Source: an uncultured Hungatella sp. (GTDB lineage Bacteria; Bacillota; Clostridia; Lachnospirales; Lachnospiraceae). Taken from it: DNA of 9,560 bases. The stretch lies in assembly GCA_910577935.1 (NCBI GenBank), contig CAJTOT010000012.1, forward strand, positions 1 through 9,560, given 5' to 3'. This document shows, piece by piece, positions 1 through 5,666 of this stretch (position 1 is the stretch's first letter; each line of letters begins with the position of its first letter). A program made the position numbers and the translations under genes. The notes under the pieces are model-generated. The model saw only the letters and a list, made by a program, of their open reading frames with translations. It was not told the origin of the DNA and did no database searches.

Positions 1-42
1 GCTGAACCGACTGGCACTGCACCAGCTAAAATATAGCCGATG

Positions 43-471
43 TTAGAAGCCGTGGTTAAACGGGTAGGCTGAACTGTTACAAACATTGATTTTTAAACAG
101 TCACGGCACAGGCCGTAGAAGTAGGTGAGATGGCTGTCGATTCGGCCGGGGCAGCAGCGCTGGGCCTCCTCGTCTAAGTGGGAGGAGGGTTCCAGGGGAA
201 GGTCTGTGACGGCTCCGCAGATCCGGCACACGAAATGATAATGGGGGGACATATCGCCGTCGAACCGGTCCGGCCCGTACCCGAAGCTGAGTTTCCGCGC
301 CTCGCCCTGTTCCACCAGAAGGTTTAGGTTCCGGTACACAGTGCCCAGGCTGAGATTGGGGTATTCTTCCCGCATGGACAGATACACGTGGTCGGCGGTA
401 GGGTGATCCCGGCGGGACTTGAGACAGGCTTTGATGCTTTCACGCTGTCTGCTGTATTTTATTATCTTCAT
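43..471 (-). CDS. perR: PerR-like Fur-family metalloregulator (peroxide/metal sensor)
   Basis: A 142-residue Fur-superfamily repressor: an N-terminal winged helix (about residues 1-70; NLSLGTVYRNL is the recognition region) followed by a metal-binding dimerisation domain. From memory of the Bacillus subtilis PerR sequence, the regulatory metal ligands H37, D85, H91, H93 and D104 align at a constant offset of 14 with H23, D71, H77, H79 and D90 here. The structural zinc cysteines align with C82, C85, C122 and C125. The Asp at position 90, where Fur proteins usually have Glu, favours PerR (Fe/Mn-dependent, inactivated by H2O2 through His oxidation) over Fur or Zur. The N-terminus is shorter than in B. 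subtilis and the C-terminal tail after the last zinc Cys is longer (17 residues), with an extra C131 and H140. The ATG is preceded by AGGAGG (477-482) at 5 bases. It probably represses peroxide-defence genes and itself. Confidence 0.88.
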   Translation of the reverse strand: MKIIKYSRQRESIKACLKSRRDHPTADHVYLSMREEYPNLSLGTVYRNLNLLVEQGEARKLSFGYGPDRFDGDMSPHYHFVCRICGAVTDLPLEPSSHLDEEAQRCCPGRIDSHLTYFYGLCRDCLKINVCNSSAYPFNHGF

Positions 472-490
472 AACAGCCTCCTGTCACAAA

Positions 491-510
491 TGATAATGAT
501 AATAGTTACT
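491..510. promoter_or_regulatory. Fur/Per-type operator at the perR transcription start
   Basis: The 19-mer GATAATGATAATAGTTACT (492-510) matches the classical Fur box GATAATGATAATCATTATC at 15 of 19 positions. In the 7-1-7 description, bases 491-505 read on the minus strand (CTATTATCATTATCA) match both the Per box TTATAATNATTATAA and the Fur box TGATAATNATTATCA at 11 of 14 positions. The site sits just downstream of the -10, over the predicted start, where a bound repressor would block initiation. Because the adjacent gene is PerR-like, autoregulation is the simplest reading. The sequence alone does not discriminate Per from Fur binding. Confidence 0.7.
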
Positions 511-515
511 GTTTA

Positions 516-544
516 AGAATAACAAAAGCCGGCTCTTCTGTCAA
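516..544 (-). promoter_or_regulatory. perR promoter
   Basis: Read on the minus strand, a perfect -35 TTGACA (539-544) is followed after exactly 17 bases by TATTCT (516-521), which matches the -10 consensus at 4 of 6 positions. Transcription should start near 508-510, giving a leader of about 38 bases that contains the AGGAGG. The -35 begins only six bases after the end of the upstream LysR gene, so perR can be expressed independently of it, although readthrough from lysR is also possible because I see no convincing terminator between them. Confidence 0.75.
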
Positions 545-550
545 GTGAGG

Positions 551-1504
551 TCACATGTATTCTTTGGCAATTTGTATGAATTCTTTGGTGGCCTGAGACA
601 TATAATGGCCTTTGTGGCAGCCGATTCCCAGGGTGCCGTGGGCTTTCGGGGAATTGAGGTGGTAAAAGCTGGTATTCATAAAGACGGCGCCCTGGGGCCT
701 GGTGTTTTCCCGGCCCGGCTTCTCCTGGCCTGACATGAACATCTTGGGGTAAAATGTGATGCCCATCCCTTTCAGCGCCAGGGCAAGGCAGGTCTCGATG
801 TTCTCGGTCTCCAGTATGACCCTGGGGTTTATCTGGGCTTCCGTGAACATCTCGTCTGCCAGCGTGCGGACCCGGTTGCCGGGGTTAATCAGGAGAAAGG
901 GGCAGTCCTGCACCAGGGAGAGGTCCGCGTTTTCAGAGAGGCGGGCTTTCAGCTCCTCCAGCTGTCCTGGGTAAGTCCGCTCCAGGGCAGAGTCGGGGAC
1001 CACCAAGAGGATCTCCTCTTCGCAGATGGGGATGGTTTCCACATTTTCCGCCTTAAAAGGCAGCATGCCGATGACCAGGTCCACGTCCCCGTGGAGCAGA
1101 GCAGAATCAAGCTCTATGGAGTTGCCTTCCCTTAGATGGAGGTCGATATTGGGAAAACGCTCCTGGTACACGGGGAGGATCTGGGGAAGGATCTTGCGCC
1201 CTCTTGTGTGGGACATTCCGATGGTCAGCTGTCCCTTGGTGAAATCCTTGATGTCGGCGATCTCCTGATAAGTCTCTTCCCGCAGCTCAAGCATCTGCCG
1301 GGCCCGCTTTTTAAGAATCTGCCCGGCGTAGGTGAGGGTCAGAGGAGACGTGCGGTTAAACAGGGCGATGCCGAATTCCCGCTCCAGATTGGAGATATGG
1401 CAGCTTAAGGACTGCTGGGAAATGTACAGTCTTTTGGCGGCCTTGGTAAAATTCAGTTCCTCCGAGGCCGCCAGAAAATATTCCAGGTTCAGAAAGTTGA
1501 TCAT
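551..1504 (-). CDS. LysR-family transcriptional regulator
   Basis: A 317-residue protein of normal LysR length. The N-terminal winged helix-turn-helix occupies about residues 1-60: LNLEYFLAASEELNFTKAA, then the recognition segment around LYISQQSLSCHISNLE, then the characteristic EREFGIALFNRT. A linker helix (about 61-90) follows, then a periplasmic-binding-protein-like effector domain beginning near GQLTIGMS (residues 91-98). The effector cannot be deduced. LysR proteins normally bind T-N11-A dyads and often regulate a divergent gene and themselves; here the divergent gene encodes the S1-domain protein and suitable dyads lie between them. The ATG at 1504 has AGGAGG at 1518-1523, a rather long 13-base spacing, but no better start is available. 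The gene ends just before the perR promoter. Confidence 0.9.
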   Translation of the reverse strand: MINFLNLEYFLAASEELNFTKAAKRLYISQQSLSCHISNLEREFGIALFNRTSPLTLTYAGQILKKRARQMLELREETYQEIADIKDFTKGQLTIGMSHTRGRKILPQILPVYQERFPNIDLHLREGNSIELDSALLHGDVDLVIGMLPFKAENVETIPICEEEILLVVPDSALERTYPGQLEELKARLSENADLSLVQDCPFLLINPGNRVRTLADEMFTEAQINPRVILETENIETCLALALKGMGITFYPKMFMSGQEKPGRENTRPQGAVFMNTSFYHLNSPKAHGTLGIGCHKGHYMSQATKEFIQIAKEYM

Positions 1505-1549
1505 GGTACTGTCTATACCTCCTAAAAAGCCCTTCTTTCTGCAAAAGGT

Positions 1550-1568
1550 TTATATTTTTCCAATATAA
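1550..1568. repeat. 7-bp inverted repeat across the lysR -10 region
   Basis: TTATATT (1550-1556) and AATATAA (1562-1568) form a perfect inverted repeat separated by TTTCC. It covers the -10 and the predicted transcription start of lysR. It could be an operator for a repressor of lysR or part of the LysR protein's own extended site. The region is AT-rich, so a chance dyad is plausible. Confidence 0.4.
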
Positions 1569-1570
1569 CA
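1562..1570 (-). promoter_or_regulatory. Probable lysR promoter (extended -10)
   Basis: On the minus strand the sequence TGTTATATT (1562-1570) is an extended -10 element: TGn followed by TATATT, 5 of 6 against TATAAT. The -35 position at 17-base spacing (TAGTTT, 1585-1590) is poor, which is tolerated by extended -10 promoters. The start would fall near 1555, giving a leader of about 50 bases before the ATG at 1504. Confidence 0.5.
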
Positions 1571-1594
1571 CATTTTTTTAAAGAAAACTACAAA

Positions 1595-1611
1595 AATTCT
1601 TATGTAGAATT
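1595..1611. promoter_or_regulatory. Candidate LysR-binding box (T-N11-A dyad)
   Basis: AATTCTTATGTAGAATT is an interrupted palindrome with six-base arms (AATTCT/AGAATT) and a five-base centre. It contains the T-N11-A arrangement typical of LysR-type regulators (T1597 and A1609). It lies upstream of the lysR -10 (about 40-55 bases before its predicted start) and overlaps the -35 position of the divergent S1-gene promoter. Family knowledge puts LysR sites in exactly such divergent regions; the assignment to this LysR protein is inference. Confidence 0.5.
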
Positions 1612-1631
1612 ACTGGATTTTATGGTAAAAT
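1603..1631 (+). promoter_or_regulatory. Promoter of the S1-relQ-GDPD-dtd cluster (extended -10)
   Basis: TAAAAT (1626-1631, 5 of 6 against TATAAT) is preceded by TGG, making an extended -10 (TGn). The -35 position at 17-base spacing, TGTAGA (1603-1608), is weak and falls inside the LysR-type dyad. Transcription would start near 1638, leaving a leader of about 80 bases. A weak -35 covered by a LysR-type site suggests an activated or repressible promoter. Confidence 0.55.
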
Positions 1632-1644
1632 ATAGATAAGCCAC

Positions 1645-1675
1645 GGGCAGCAGAGGGATGTATCCTGTTCTGCCC
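1645..1675 (+). promoter_or_regulatory. Leader hairpin upstream of the S1-domain gene
   Basis: GGGCAG (1645-1650) pairs with CTGCCC (1670-1675). Inside it, the segments 1652-1658 and 1663-1669 continue the pairing with two G-U pairs, one A-G mismatch and a bulged C1651, leaving a loop of about TGTA. No T tract follows and the AGGAGG is 30 bases downstream, so it does not look like an intrinsic terminator. It may stabilise the mRNA 5' end or be a protein-binding site, conceivably for the RNA-binding protein encoded next. Only the pairing is seen; the role is inferred. Confidence 0.45.
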
Positions 1676-1719
1676 CCGGCCCTGATCAAAAATAGATAGA
1701 ACTACAGGAGGATCAAAAC

Positions 1720-2589
1720 ATGAGCCAGGAATTAACACCCGAAGTAAACAAGACACCGGAGGCTGCCCCGACACCGGAGGCGGAGACTGCCAAGGCGGCG
1801 GGCGCAGAGTCTGTCCGGACGGCGCCGGAGACTGAGGCCGCAGGCGAGGCGAATTCAGAGTCAAAAGAGCCGGCCCAGCCCGCGGAGACCATGGAAGACT
1901 TTGCCGCCGAGCTGGAAGAGTCCTACAAGGCATTTGACGAGCGCCGCCGCCAGACCTATGTCCCGGAAGAGTCCCCGGATGCTGAAAAGTGGCAGGAGAT
2001 CCGCCAGATGCAGGCCGACAAGACCGTTGTGAAAGTAAAGATCAAGGAGATCGTAAAAGGCGGCGCCATCGCGTATCTCAATGAACTTCAGGCATTTATC
2101 CCTGCCTCCCAGCTCTCTCTGGGATATGTAGAGAAGCTGGAGGAGTGGGTGGGCAAATATATCGAAGCCTATATTATCACCGCGGAGCCGGAGAAAAAGC
2201 GTCTGGTTCTGTCGGCAAAAGAGCTCCTCAAGGAGCGCAGGGACGCCGCCCGCCGGGAGAAGATGGCCTCCTACAAGGCAGGGGATGTGGTGGAAGGAAC
2301 CGTTGACACTCTGAAAGATTACGGAGCGTTCGTCAATCTGGAAGGGGGAGTGTCAGGGCTTCTCCATGTTTCCCAGATCAGCAGTCAGCGGATCAAGCAC
2401 CCCGGAGTGGTGCTGAAAGAAGGCCAGCAGGTCAAGGTAAAGATCCTTTCCACGGACAATGGCAAGATCAGTCTGAGCATGAAGGCCCTGGAGACCCAGG
2501 AGTCTCAGGAAGAAGAGCATTTTGAGTATAAGAGTTCAGGGGAAGCGTTTACCGGCCTGGGAGATCTGCTGAAGAATCTGAAATTTTAG
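1720..2589 (+). CDS. Two-domain S1 RNA-binding protein (short ribosomal-protein-S1-like)
   Basis: A 289-residue cytoplasmic protein. Residues 1-60 are low-complexity, rich in Ala, Glu, Pro and Thr, and probably disordered. Residues 61-100 are a charged helical stretch. Two S1 OB-fold domains follow. The first (about 101-168, KGGAIAYLNELQAFIPAS) resembles the early, non-canonical repeats of bacterial S1. The second (about 186-257, GTVDTLKDYGAFVNLEGGVSG through GKISLSMKAL) is a canonical RNA-binding S1 repeat. The tail is acidic (QESQEEEHFEY). Full-length S1 of proteobacteria has six repeats, so this is a shortened S1-like protein, likely an RNA- or ribosome-associated translation factor. AGGAGG (1706-1711) lies 8 bases before the ATG. 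It is the first gene of the probable four-gene operon, 23 bases upstream of the alarmone synthetase gene. Confidence 0.85.
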   Translation: MSQELTPEVNKTPEAAPTPEAETAKAAGAESVRTAPETEAAGEANSESKEPAQPAETMEDFAAELEESYKAFDERRRQTYVPEESPDAEKWQEIRQMQADKTVVKVKIKEIVKGGAIAYLNELQAFIPASQLSLGYVEKLEEWVGKYIEAYIITAEPEKKRLVLSAKELLKERRDAARREKMASYKAGDVVEGTVDTLKDYGAFVNLEGGVSGLLHVSQISSQRIKHPGVVLKEGQQVKVKILSTDNGKISLSMKALETQESQEEEHFEYKSSGEAFTGLGDLLKNLKF

Positions 2590-2612
2590 ATAGGACCAGG
2601 AGGAGGGATAAG

Positions 2613-3272
2613 ATGGATCGTATCCCCAAGACATATGATCAGCTGGAACAGTGGAATTCACTGATGTTTCTCTACAATTCCGCGCTGAAAGAGATCAATG
2701 TAAAAATAGAGATCCTGAACAATGAATTTGTTCATATTTACAATTACACACCTATTGAACATGTAAAGTCAAGGCTGAAGACCGCGGAGAGCATCGTGCG
2801 GAAGATGAAGCGCCATCACTATGAGGTGACTGTCGACAACATGACAAAGAGGCTCAGTGACATCGCCGGAATCCGCATCATCTGTTCATTTTCATCAGAT
2901 ATATACTTGATCGCGGACATGATATCCAGGCAGAGGGATGTGACTGTGCTGTACATCAAGGATTACATCAAGAATCCAAAGCCCAACGGATACAAAAGCT
3001 ACCATATGGTGGTCACTATACCGGTGTACCTGTCTGAGGGGCCGGTGGAGACCAAGGTGGAGATCCAGATCCGGACGGTGGCCATGGATTTCTGGGCCAG
3101 TTTAGAGCACAAGATCTACTATAAATTCGAAGGAGAAGGACCGGATTATCTGCAGCAGGAGCTGAAGGCCTGCGCGGACATGGTGGATATGCTGGACGCC
3201 AAGATGTACTCGCTGAACGAGGCGATTCTGGCGTGGAACAGCCAAAGAGACCAGAGAGGGACGGCAGGATGA
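2613..3272 (+). CDS. relQ: Small alarmone synthetase, RelQ/YjbM type GTP pyrophosphokinase
   Basis: A 219-residue single-domain (p)ppGpp synthetase that transfers pyrophosphate from ATP to GDP/GTP. Visible RelA/SpoT synthetase motifs are LSDIAGIRIICSF (residues 81-93, D83 as the expected metal ligand), the nucleotide-binding KPNGYKSYH (123-131) and VEIQIRTVAMDFWASLEHKIYYK (149-171, E150 as the expected catalytic/metal residue). No HD hydrolase, TGS or ACT domain is present, and the length is close to B. subtilis RelQ (YjbM, about 211 residues). It is therefore a cytoplasmic small alarmone synthetase rather than the long Rel enzyme. RelQ versus RelP is judged from overall appearance and is less certain than the family. 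AGGAGGAGGG (2598-2607) precedes the ATG. Its TGA overlaps the ATG of the next gene (ATGA, 3269-3272), suggesting translational coupling. Confidence 0.9.
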   Translation: MDRIPKTYDQLEQWNSLMFLYNSALKEINVKIEILNNEFVHIYNYTPIEHVKSRLKTAESIVRKMKRHHYEVTVDNMTKRLSDIAGIRIICSFSSDIYLIADMISRQRDVTVLYIKDYIKNPKPNGYKSYHMVVTIPVYLSEGPVETKVEIQIRTVAMDFWASLEHKIYYKFEGEGPDYLQQELKACADMVDMLDAKMYSLNEAILAWNSQRDQRGTAG

Positions 3273-5065
3273 AGGCCTTATTGATAGAGACGGGTCAGAT
3301 CATCTGGTTCAATATAAAAAATCTGCTGTTATTTCTTATAGGATACCGGCTGACAGCGGCGGCGGTCTATCTGCAGCTGCTGAACGCCGGTATACGGTTT
3401 TCCCTGGGCAGGGCGGGATACAGTTACCTGACACTGGAAAATGCCTGGAAGGTGTTGGCCAGTCCATGGACGGTCCCCGTCCTTTTTGTGCTGTCCGCGG
3501 CAGGTCTTTTGTTTCTCATGGTGGAGGCGGGGGGCCTTGTGGCGGCTTATTCCGGCGCCATGTATTCCCTGAAGGTGCCGGCGTTTCAGATGTTTATCCA
3601 GGGGGTCCGCAGCGCCATCCAGCAGCTGGAGCGCGGGAATTTCCGGCTCTTTTTTGTTGTTCTGGCGGATTTTCTCCTGATGAACCTTCTGTATGTCTAC
3701 CGGACCCTGACCCATGTGAAGCCCCTGAATTTTGTCATAGAGGAAATGTCCGGCCGCCCCTTTATCTTGGCAGGGGCGGCAGTTGTGGTGATCATCTGCG
3801 TGGCGGCGGTGATTCCGGCGTATTTTGTGTTTCACCTGTGTATGATCGAGCAGAAATTTTACAGGGACGGCAAAAGGTCCAGCGTGGAGCTTCTGAAAGG
3901 CAGGTGGCTGGGAACCGTTGCGCGGGTAGTCTGCCCCCAGCTTCTGATCATGGCATCGGCGTCGGCGTTTTACCTGCTTCTGGTGGCTGCGTCGGCTGTG
4001 TTTGCCGTTCTCTTTGTCCGGCGGGATCTGGAGTTCGCCTTTCTCATACGGGCTGCCGACTGGATGGAATGGATCGTCATGGGGCTGGCGGGGATGGCGG
4101 CAAGCCTTCTGTTTTTTGCCGACCTGACTATACAATATTATCAATACGGAAAGAGCAAGCTGGAAAAACAGCATTTTTTTTACACGGCCACGGCGGTTGT
4201 CAGCAGAAGAAACGGGCTGGCGGCGCTGGCAGTGTTCGGCCTCATCGGCGGCATGGGGCTGACAGACGCGGCGGTCAACGGCACGTTTCTCTCTAATTCC
4301 GTGGTGGCGCAGACGGAGATCACCGCCCACAGAGGGAGTTCGGCGTCCGCCCCGGAGAATACCATGGCAGCGGTGGCGGCGGCGGTGGAGGAGATGGCGG
4401 ACTGGGCGGAGATCGATGTCCAGGAGTCGGCGGACGGGGTGCTGGTCCTGTGTCACGACGGCGATTTACAGCGTGTGGCGGGGGTGAAGCGGGATGTGAA
4501 GGACATGACCTACGAGGAGCTTGGGGCTTTGGACGTGGGCTCCTGGTTCTCGGAAGATTTCGCGGGGGAGAGAATGCCGTCCCTGGAGGCTGTCATGGAG
4601 TACGCCAAGGGGCGTCTGAAGCTGAACATTGAGATCAAGTATTCCGGCATGGGGAGCATGCTGCCGGAGAAGGTCCAGGAGCTGGTGGAGCTTTACGAGA
4701 TGGAAGACCAGTGTATCGTCAGCTGCACCAACATAAATTATCTCCGGCGGATTAAGAGAGCCAATCCCCGGATCAAGACAGGGTATATTATCCCGGCTGC
4801 CTTCGGGAATTATTATATGGATGAAGATGTGGATGTCATAAGCATCCGTTCCGGATTTATCACGGAAAAGCTGGTGACGGCGGCCCATGAGGCGGGAAAA
4901 AGCATCCACGCGTGGACGGTGAACGAGAAGAAGGAGCTGGAGCGCATGCGTGTGCTTACCGTGGACAACATAATCACCGACAATCCGGTCCTGGCCAGGG
5001 AGATTCTGTACAGGAAGGAGGCCACAGAAGGCCTTCTGGAATATCTGGCGATGATACTGCGGTGA
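3269..5065 (+). CDS. Membrane-anchored glycerophosphodiester phosphodiesterase
   Basis: A 598-residue protein with two halves. Residues 1-340 form a polytopic membrane domain with about seven hydrophobic segments (near 15-37, 69-94, 126-146, 166-192, 222-250, 267-287, 316-336), like the membrane domain found N-terminal to some Firmicute GDPD enzymes. Residues 350-585 are a GDPD TIM barrel hydrolysing glycerophosphodiesters to glycerol-3-phosphate and an alcohol. Seen are HRG (354-356), PEN (362-364), EIDV (381-384), CHD (395-397), NIEIK (453-457) and W549, which together make up the expected catalytic and metal-binding set. With an odd number of membrane spans and a basic loop before the last, the catalytic half is probably outside the cell; this is a prediction. 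The ATG at 3269 is chosen for the ATGA overlap with relQ and the GAGG 9 bases upstream; a GTG at 3233 would add 12 residues but lacks a clear ribosome binding site. Substrate could be phospholipid headgroup diesters or teichoic-acid-like polymers. Confidence 0.85.
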   Translation: MKALLIETGQIIWFNIKNLLLFLIGYRLTAAAVYLQLLNAGIRFSLGRAGYSYLTLENAWKVLASPWTVPVLFVLSAAGLLFLMVEAGGLVAAYSGAMYSLKVPAFQMFIQGVRSAIQQLERGNFRLFFVVLADFLLMNLLYVYRTLTHVKPLNFVIEEMSGRPFILAGAAVVVIICVAAVIPAYFVFHLCMIEQKFYRDGKRSSVELLKGRWLGTVARVVCPQLLIMASASAFYLLLVAASAVFAVLFVRRDLEFAFLIRAADWMEWIVMGLAGMAASLLFFADLTIQYYQYGKSKLEKQHFFYTATAVVSRRNGLAALAVFGLIGGMGLTDAAVNGTFLSNSVVAQTEITAHRGSSASAPENTMAAVAAAVEEMADWAEIDVQESADGVLVLCHDGDLQRVAGVKRDVKDMTYEELGALDVGSWFSEDFAGERMPSLEAVMEYAKGRLKLNIEIKYSGMGSMLPEKVQELVELYEMEDQCIVSCTNINYLRRIKRANPRIKTGYIIPAAFGNYYMDEDVDVISIRSGFITEKLVTAAHEAGKSIHAWTVNEKKELERMRVLTVDNIITDNPVLAREILYRKEATEGLLEYLAMILR

Positions 5066-5096
5066 GGTCCGGGGCAAAAGAAAGGAGATTGGAGAG

Positions 5097-5549
5097 ATGA
5101 GAATTGTGCTTCAGAGGGTGCAGAATGCAAGCGTGTCTGTGGAAGGAGAGGTGACGGGGGCCATAGGACAAGGTTTCCTGGCGCTTCTTGGGGCAGAGGA
5201 GGAAGACACGGAGGAGATTACCGACAAGATGGTGGACAAGATGTGCAGGCTGAGAATCTTTCAGGACAGCGGGGGAAAGACCAATTTGTCCCTGGCGGAC
5301 GTGGGGGGAGAGCTGTTGGTGGTGAGCCAGTTCACTCTGTACGCGGACTGCAGGAAGGGGAACCGCCCCAGCTTCATAAAAGCCGGAAACCCCGAGAAGG
5401 CCAGACGCCTGTACGAGCATGCCCTGGACAGGTGCAGGCTGCATGTGGGGAAGGTAGAACACGGGATTTTCGGGGCAGATATGAAAGTGTCGCTGGTCAA
5501 CGACGGGCCGTTTACCATTGTGCTGGACAGCAGGGAGCTATTTATTTAA
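5097..5549 (+). CDS. dtd: D-aminoacyl-tRNA deacylase
   Basis: A 150-residue protein of the standard DTD length. It hydrolyses D-amino acids (and Gly-tRNA(Ala)) off mischarged tRNA, recycling tRNA and protecting translation. The two family signatures are intact: SQFTLYAD (77-84) holding the active-site region, and NDGPFT (135-140), whose Gly-Pro (137-138) forms the cross-subunit chirality-selecting cis dipeptide. GIFGADM (123-129) is also typical. It acts as a homodimer in the cytoplasm. AAAGGAG (5081-5087) lies 9 bases before the ATG and the gap to the GDPD gene is 31 bases, so it is probably the last gene of the S1-relQ-GDPD operon. In many Firmicutes dtd lies next to the long rel gene; here it is in a cluster with a small alarmone synthetase instead. 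Confidence 0.95.
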   Translation: MRIVLQRVQNASVSVEGEVTGAIGQGFLALLGAEEEDTEEITDKMVDKMCRLRIFQDSGGKTNLSLADVGGELLVVSQFTLYADCRKGNRPSFIKAGNPEKARRLYEHALDRCRLHVGKVEHGIFGADMKVSLVNDGPFTIVLDSRELFI

Positions 5550-5594
5550 TTTTTTGTGAATTTTCAGGAAATGCTTTTTTTTAAAAGTGAGATG

Positions 5595-5603
5595 TGCTAT
5601 ACT
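5595..5603 (+). promoter_or_regulatory. Probable promoter of the FKBP lipoprotein gene (extended -10)
   Basis: TGCTATACT is an extended -10 (TGn plus TATACT, 5 of 6). The -35 position at about 17-base spacing falls in a run of T (5575-5582) with no recognisable -35, which extended -10 promoters can tolerate. Transcription would start near 5610, about 57 bases before the ATG at 5667. Confidence 0.55.
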
Positions 5604-5610
5604 CAGACAC

Positions 5611-5624
5611 AGGCCCTTTGGCCT
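5611..5624 (+). promoter_or_regulatory. Small stem-loop at predicted mRNA 5' end
   Basis: AGGCC (5611-5615) and GGCCT (5620-5624) form a perfect 5-bp stem with a CTTT loop right at the predicted transcription start of the FKBP lipoprotein gene. No T tract follows. A stabilising 5' stem-loop is plausible, but a five-base stem can arise by chance. Confidence 0.3.
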
Positions 5625-5666
5625 TGGAGGAGTATAGCGGATTAATCTCAGAAAGAAAAGGAAGAT

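Noticed and set aside
1..42. Terminator or gene end downstream of perR
   Set aside because: Only short 4-base complements (GCTA/TAGC, CTGG/CCAG) are visible, too weak to support a structure, and the stretch is cut by the window edge.
525..545. AGCCGGCT palindrome followed by T-rich sequence downstream of lysR on the minus strand
   Set aside because: The palindrome has no loop and cannot fold into a hairpin; the T-rich part is better explained as the spacer and -10 of the perR promoter.
1505..1719. Riboswitch or T-box in the divergent intergenic region
   Set aside because: No conserved T-box, SAM, TPP or ykkC-like core is recognisable; only a hairpin and dyads are visible.
3233..3268. Upstream GTG start adding 12 residues to the GDPD protein
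   Set aside because: It lacks a good ribosome binding site and adds a charged stretch inside relQ; the ATG at 3269 has GAGG at suitable spacing and a typical ATGA overlap.
3329..4456. Long open frame on the minus strand opposite the GDPD membrane domain
   Set aside because: Its translation is low-complexity, rich in His, Arg and Gln, with no recognisable domain; it mirrors the codon bias of the real gene on the other strand.
5550..5585. Possible intrinsic terminator after dtd, with a run of eight T (5575-5582)
   Set aside because: The sequence before the T run forms only a three- to four-base AT-rich stem with a tiny loop, too weak to call a terminator with confidence.
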